A DNA stretch of 64,000 nucleotides from an uncultured Collinsella sp. (GTDB taxonomy: Bacteria > Actinomycetota > Coriobacteriia > Coriobacteriales > Coriobacteriaceae): assembly GCA_902465265.1 (NCBI GenBank), contig CABQMF010000006.1, positions 7,681-71,680 of the forward strand. The letters are read 5' to 3'. Shown in pieces: positions 60,593 to 64,000 of this stretch. The notes below the pieces were generated by a model, which saw nothing but the letters and a program-made list of their open reading frames with translations, did not search any database and was not told where the DNA came from. The stretch's first letter is position 1. Each line of letters begins with the position of its first letter. Position numbers and translations under genes: made by a program.

Positions 60593-61183
60593 ATGAGTCC
60601 CATTCAAATCGCCCTGCTGCTACTTGCCGTTGCCGGCGTGTGGGCTGTTATCGAGCTCGCGCTCACGCTGCGCAAGACCCGCACCGTCGTCGACTCGCTC
60701 GACAAGACGGTGAGCGACCTCAACAACACACTCGCCGAGGCACAGCCCGTGGTGGCAAAGCTCGATGGCGCCGTAGACGAGCTTACGCCGGCACTTGCCC
60801 AGGTGGAGCCGCTGCTCAAGTCGAGCAAGACCGCGGTTGACGCCCTAACCTCCAATCTTGTAGAGGTCGAAGCCGTGGTTCGCGACATTTCCGAGGTCAC
60901 GGGTAGCGTGGCCGAGGCAAGCAACGCCGTGTCGAGCGTGACCGACTCTGCGGCTGGCGCCGTGCAGAAGCTCTTCAATAAGGTGAAGGCTCCTGTAGCC
61001 GACACCGATCGCAAGCTCGCCGCTGCCGCAGAGGCCGAGCAGCCTACCGAGCGCGTTCTGATTGGTGAGGCTGAGGACGAGGCCGCTGATGGTGCGGATG
61101 CGGCTCAGAAGGCCGCAGCCAAGCCTGCTCAGTATTACACCTATACGCCCGCCGAGACCTCCGAGGAGTCCTGCGATGAGTAG
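60593..61183 (+). CDS. DUF948-type membrane-anchored coiled-coil protein
   Basis: 196 residues, ATG after GGGAGG. One membrane helix at about 5-25 and then a helical region to about 125 of regular heptad style (TVVDSLDKTVSDLNNTLAEAQPVVAKL), as in DUF948. The tail is acidic and Ala-rich and ends in tyrosines (QYYTYTP). DUF948 proteins are often annotated as general stress proteins. Overlaps the anti-sigma-like gene by eight bases, which supports a role in the stress sigma pathway that follows. Confidence 0.82.
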   Translation: MSPIQIALLLLAVAGVWAVIELALTLRKTRTVVDSLDKTVSDLNNTLAEAQPVVAKLDGAVDELTPALAQVEPLLKSSKTAVDALTSNLVEVEAVVRDISEVTGSVAEASNAVSSVTDSAAGAVQKLFNKVKAPVADTDRKLAAAAEAEQPTERVLIGEAEDEAADGADAAQKAAAKPAQYYTYTPAETSEESCDE

Positions 61184-61553
61184 CGAAGCAACCTGCCCCA
61201 TTACGCTGAGCGTTGCCGGTGATCCGCGTCTCGCGCGCTTGGTGCGCATGACGGCCGCCAACGTCGGCGCCCTGTGCTCTATGTCCGTCGATCGCATCGA
61301 GGATATTCGTATGGCCGCCGAGGAAGCCTTTATTTTTGGCTGCACGGCTGTTGATTCCGACGATATCTCGATCAAATTCGATGTCGACGAATCTCACGTG
61401 GGCATGACCTTTACCTTTGGCGATCAGGCGACTGTCGATGAGGATGACCAGGCTGCCGTATATGCCGAGCTCATTCTTGCAAGCGTGTGCGATTCCTACG
61501 AAAAGACTACGGCGCCCCTAACGCTTTCCCTCGACCTCAAGGCGGATATCTAA
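61176..61553 (+). CDS. RsbW-type ATP-binding anti-sigma factor-like protein
   Basis: 125 residues from ATG 61176, inside the end of the DUF948 gene. It has the short GHKL fold: the N-box-like helix is VDRIEDIRMAAEEAFIFGC, followed by SIKFDVDESHVGMTFTFG. It is somewhat shorter than B. subtilis RsbW, and the glycine-rich ATP lid is not obvious. It precedes a SigB-type sigma gene by one base, so an anti-sigma role is likely. No RsbV-like antagonist gene is adjacent. Confidence 0.78.
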   Translation: MSSEATCPITLSVAGDPRLARLVRMTAANVGALCSMSVDRIEDIRMAAEEAFIFGCTAVDSDDISIKFDVDESHVGMTFTFGDQATVDEDDQAAVYAELILASVCDSYEKTTAPLTLSLDLKADI

Positions 61554-61554
61554 T

Positions 61555-62346
61555 ATGACCGAACGTTCCCGGAGCGGCAAGACCGCTTGGGACAAGGAGA
61601 AAACCCGCGAGCTGTTTCGTCGTTATAAGGAGACCGGTGATCCGGATGCCCGCGAGCAGCTCGTCATGTCCCATATGAACCTGGTAAGGTTTCTTGCCAA
61701 CAAATTTAAGAACCGCGGCGAGCCGCTCGATGACCTTTTGCAGGTCGGCTATCTGGGCTTGCTCAAGGCTATCGACCGCTTTGACCCCGAGCGCGGGCTC
61801 GAGTTCACCACGTTTGCCACACCTACCATTCTGGGTGAGATTAAGCGTCATTTCCGCGACAAGGGCTGGAGCGTGCGCGTGCCGCGTCGTCTGCAGGAGC
61901 TCTCTGCCAAGGTTAACCAGGCCACCGACAAGCTCACCAACGAGCTTCAGCGTTCGCCCAAGGTTGAGGAAATCGCCGATTACCTGGGCGTGACCGTCGA
62001 TGAGGTGCTCGAAGCCATGGAATCGTCCTCGGCCTATACCTCGGTGCCCATCGAGGCTCCCGGCGCGTCCGACTCCGACGATGCGCCTTCGATTCTCGAC
62101 CGCTATGCCGACGACGACAATGAGCTCGACTTTACCGATGACCGCCTGGTGATTGAGGAGGCCATTCGCGATTTCTCGCCGCGCGAGCGCGAGGTGATCG
62201 AGCTACGCTTTGTGAAGGGCATGACCCAGATCGAGATCGCCAAGAAGCTGGGCATCTCGCAGGTACAGGTCTCGCGCCTGCTGCGCCGTACCCTTAAGAA
62301 GATTCAAGACAAGATCGACCCCGACGGAGTGATGGTTCGTTCATGA
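61555..62346 (+). CDS. SigB/SigF-subfamily RNA polymerase sigma factor
   Basis: 263 residues. Region 2 reads DDLLQVGYLGLLKAIDRFDPERGLEFTTFATPTILGEIKRHFRD, then VRVPRRLQELSAKVNQA, and region 4 is MTQIEIAKKLGISQVQVSRLLRR. The TPTILGEIKRHFRDK and Q-V-S-R blocks are typical of group 3 stress/sporulation sigmas such as SigB and SigF. Since the organism shows no sporulation genes here, general stress is the simplest role. Overlaps the next gene by four bases. Confidence 0.93.
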   Translation: MTERSRSGKTAWDKEKTRELFRRYKETGDPDAREQLVMSHMNLVRFLANKFKNRGEPLDDLLQVGYLGLLKAIDRFDPERGLEFTTFATPTILGEIKRHFRDKGWSVRVPRRLQELSAKVNQATDKLTNELQRSPKVEEIADYLGVTVDEVLEAMESSSAYTSVPIEAPGASDSDDAPSILDRYADDDNELDFTDDRLVIEEAIRDFSPREREVIELRFVKGMTQIEIAKKLGISQVQVSRLLRRTLKKIQDKIDPDGVMVRS

Positions 62347-63755
62347 GTGAGCACCCCCAACAAACCGACCGCACGCTGCGCGATACCCGTATTCTGACGC
62401 TGCGCATTTGGGGCGTCGTCGGCTGCATTGTCATCGCCGCCGTCATCTTTAACCTTATGGGCATCCTGGCACCGGTTATCGAGTTTTTGGCAGTCGGCTC
62501 CATCATCGCTTTTGTGATGTCGCCGATCACCAACTGGCTCGAGCACCATGGCGTGAATCGCGGCATCGGTTCGCTTATCGCGCTTATTGTGGTCGTTGCC
62601 GTGCTCGTCGGCGTCGTTTGCATCTTGTCGCCGATTCTCTTTGGTCAGATCATGGAAGTCCTGAGCCGCCTGCCCGAGCAGCTTCGTGTTGCTGGTGGCG
62701 ACCTCAATGAGATGATATCGCATGCCAAGACGCTCAACAACACGCCGCTCAAGGAGTATCTGGACGATAACCTTTCTTCGCTCGTCACGGTGGCGTCCAA
62801 GTATGTCTCACAGATTGCCGCCGAGCTTGGCCGCGGTGTATTCCCGCTCATTACCAATACGGCCTCGCAGCTGTTCGTCATCTTCTTGGGCTTGGTGCTT
62901 GCCTATTGGTTGGCCTGCGACTATCCCCGTATGCACCACGAGGTCTGCACCATCATTGGTCAGGAAAAGGAGACCTCGTACCGTTTTATGGTCGCGATTC
63001 TTTCGCGCTCGGTCGGCGGCTACATGCGTGGCATGGTCGTGACGTCCATCTGCGGTGGCATCCTCGCCTTTATCGGCTTTACGCTCATTGGCCATCCGTA
63101 TGCGGCACTCATGGCCATCTTTACCGGCATCATGCACTTGGTTCCGGTTGTCGGTCCCTGGGTGAGCGCGGCGATCGCCACGGTGCTCGGCTTTATGTTC
63201 AGCCCGATGCTGGCGTTATGGACCTTGATCGTGACTATGGTGGCACAAAATGTCACCGACAACGTCATTTCGCCTAAGGTCATGCAGAGCTCGGTTCAGG
63301 TGCATCCCATCATGAGCCTGACGGCCCTCGTTATTGGTTCGGCACTCATGGGCCCCATCGGCATGGTCATCGCCATCCCGCTGTGCGCGGCCCTTAAGGG
63401 CATTTTCGTCTACTACTTTGAGAACGAGACCGGTCGCCAGCTCGTGGCATATGATGGTGCCGTGTTTAAAGGCACGCCGTATCGTGATGCCGAGGGCAAC
63501 CCGGTCGCCGCCTATGACGCGCTTGGAGACGATACGTTCATCTATGAGTCCGAGCTCATCGGCAACGAGACCGCGCCCGAGGCCAAAGCTATGCCCAAGC
63601 CCGAGCTCGAGAATCCCTGGATTAAGCTGTCGGGTCTTCAGCCCGACGCGACAGGCTTTTTCAAGAACCCCTTCGCCAAGGATGACGATTCCAATACGGA
63701 CGACGACACCAAAACCGGCATCGACGGCTCCATGGATGATTCGGATTCCAAATAA
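62343..63755 (+). CDS. AI-2E-family (TqsA/YdiK-type) membrane transporter
   Basis: 470 residues with about eight membrane segments. The stretch GNPVAAYDA-like tail is hydrophilic; the family core shows VLAYWLACDYPRMHHEV, GFTLIGHPYAALMAIFTGIMHLVPVVGPWVSAAIA and NVISPKVMQSSVQVHPIMSLTALVIGSALMGPIGMVIAIPL. Some members export AI-2 or act as cation antiporters; the substrate here is unknown. About 120 C-terminal residues, acidic and Asp-rich at the end, are extra. Translationally coupled to the sigma gene. Confidence 0.9.
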   Translation: MSEHPQQTDRTLRDTRILTLRIWGVVGCIVIAAVIFNLMGILAPVIEFLAVGSIIAFVMSPITNWLEHHGVNRGIGSLIALIVVVAVLVGVVCILSPILFGQIMEVLSRLPEQLRVAGGDLNEMISHAKTLNNTPLKEYLDDNLSSLVTVASKYVSQIAAELGRGVFPLITNTASQLFVIFLGLVLAYWLACDYPRMHHEVCTIIGQEKETSYRFMVAILSRSVGGYMRGMVVTSICGGILAFIGFTLIGHPYAALMAIFTGIMHLVPVVGPWVSAAIATVLGFMFSPMLALWTLIVTMVAQNVTDNVISPKVMQSSVQVHPIMSLTALVIGSALMGPIGMVIAIPLCAALKGIFVYYFENETGRQLVAYDGAVFKGTPYRDAEGNPVAAYDALGDDTFIYESELIGNETAPEAKAMPKPELENPWIKLSGLQPDATGFFKNPFAKDDDSNTDDDTKTGIDGSMDDSDSK

Positions 63756-63761
63756 GCTCCG

Positions 63762-64000
63762 TTAACGTTTCTTGATATTGTAGAAGATAAGAAACACGAG
63801 CAAAGCAACTGATAAGGGGCCGGCTACATAGAAATAGAGAATGTCAATTGCGCGTAGAGGGCAATAAGCGTTGTCGCCGGACGTCACTGCATACAGTACG
63901 TAGCCAAATGCTGGTTGGTTTGCGTACCATTGGGAGAAGGCCAAGAGCGCTAAAAGTACTACTACCAGAAGTGCATTCAGGACAAATCGTTTGCTTTTCA
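63762..64000 (-). CDS. Small two-helix membrane protein (start at or just past window edge)
   Basis: The reverse frame is open from the stop (63762-63764) to the window end, where it reads TG-AAA-AGC-AAA, so an ATG or GTG start at base 64001 is likely. The 79-residue product would begin KSKRFVLNALLVVVLLALLAF and end YVAGPLSVALLVFLIFYNIKKR, two membrane helices with an outer loop holding one Cys. I recognise no family. Base composition is visibly AT-richer than the rest, which may mark the start of an accessory region. Its 3' end converges with the AI-2E-type gene, six bases away. Confidence 0.6.
   Translation of the reverse strand, partial: KSKRFVLNALLVVVLLALLAFSQWYANQPAFGYVLYAVTSGDNAYCPLRAIDILYFYVAGPLSVALLVFLIFYNIKKR

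Overview
The window looks like chromosomal DNA of a high-GC Gram-positive, probably a gut member of the Coriobacteriia (Collinsella or a close relative). This rests on protein flavour, strong C/G bias at third codon positions, actinobacterial-type signals (a T-box ahead of ileS, many GTG/TTG starts) and the absence of outer-membrane genes. The genus is an inference and was not tested by a search. Most of the 64 kb is dense core genome, mostly on the + strand, with short gaps that hold terminators, leaders and small palindromic repeats.

Left end (1-4030): the tail of a Pel-type exopolysaccharide operon, made of a truncated PelG-like flippase, a CotH-family lipoprotein kinase, a VTC/polyphosphate-polymerase-like protein and a DUF4956 membrane protein. 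A roughly 280 bp nested inverted-repeat element (4036-4316) separates it from a sucrose-type locus (4368-8543): a LacI-family repressor, a PTS EIIBC and a GH32 beta-fructosidase. Two matching operators sit before the repressor and the PTS gene. Next come a PLP-fold protein that seems to lack its catalytic lysine, a convergent ModE-type winged-helix regulator, and guaB.

Core block (11.9-41.7 kb): leuS, behind a striking long palindrome; rimP-nusA-infB-rbfA-nrnA-truB-ribF-dnaG as one overlapping chain followed by rpoD; two identical tandem tRNA-Asn genes; Asp23/Gls24-fakA-recG-rsmD-coaD; a coiled-coil protein, DUF177, rpmF, plsX, acpP, rnc, smc, ftsY and ffh. Translation, replication priming, lipid supply and the SRP pathway are therefore packed together.

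Right half (41.8-64 kb): a DUF134-NifX fusion with a Cys/His-rich tail, with two palindromic operators around its promoter; thyA-folA; a SpoU-type RNA methyltransferase; a MATE transporter; a corrinoid adenosyltransferase; ftsH; a DUF523 protein; an iron-type alcohol/glycerol dehydrogenase; a T-box-controlled ileS; lspA and an RluA-type pseudouridine synthase; a GT2 glycosyltransferase; a lone small prepilin peptidase; a dNTPase; rarA; and a DUF948, RsbW-like, SigB-like and AI-2E-family group. The last 240 bases turn AT-richer and hold a small membrane protein cut by the window edge.

The clearest unexplained structure is intergenic: at least four kinds of foldback DNA (4036-4316; 11790-11930; a GGGGACGTTCTT family with three members; a CCACCACAAAGG family with two members in opposite orientation), all at gene ends or in leaders. 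No CRISPR array, rRNA gene, complete insertion sequence or phage gene was seen.
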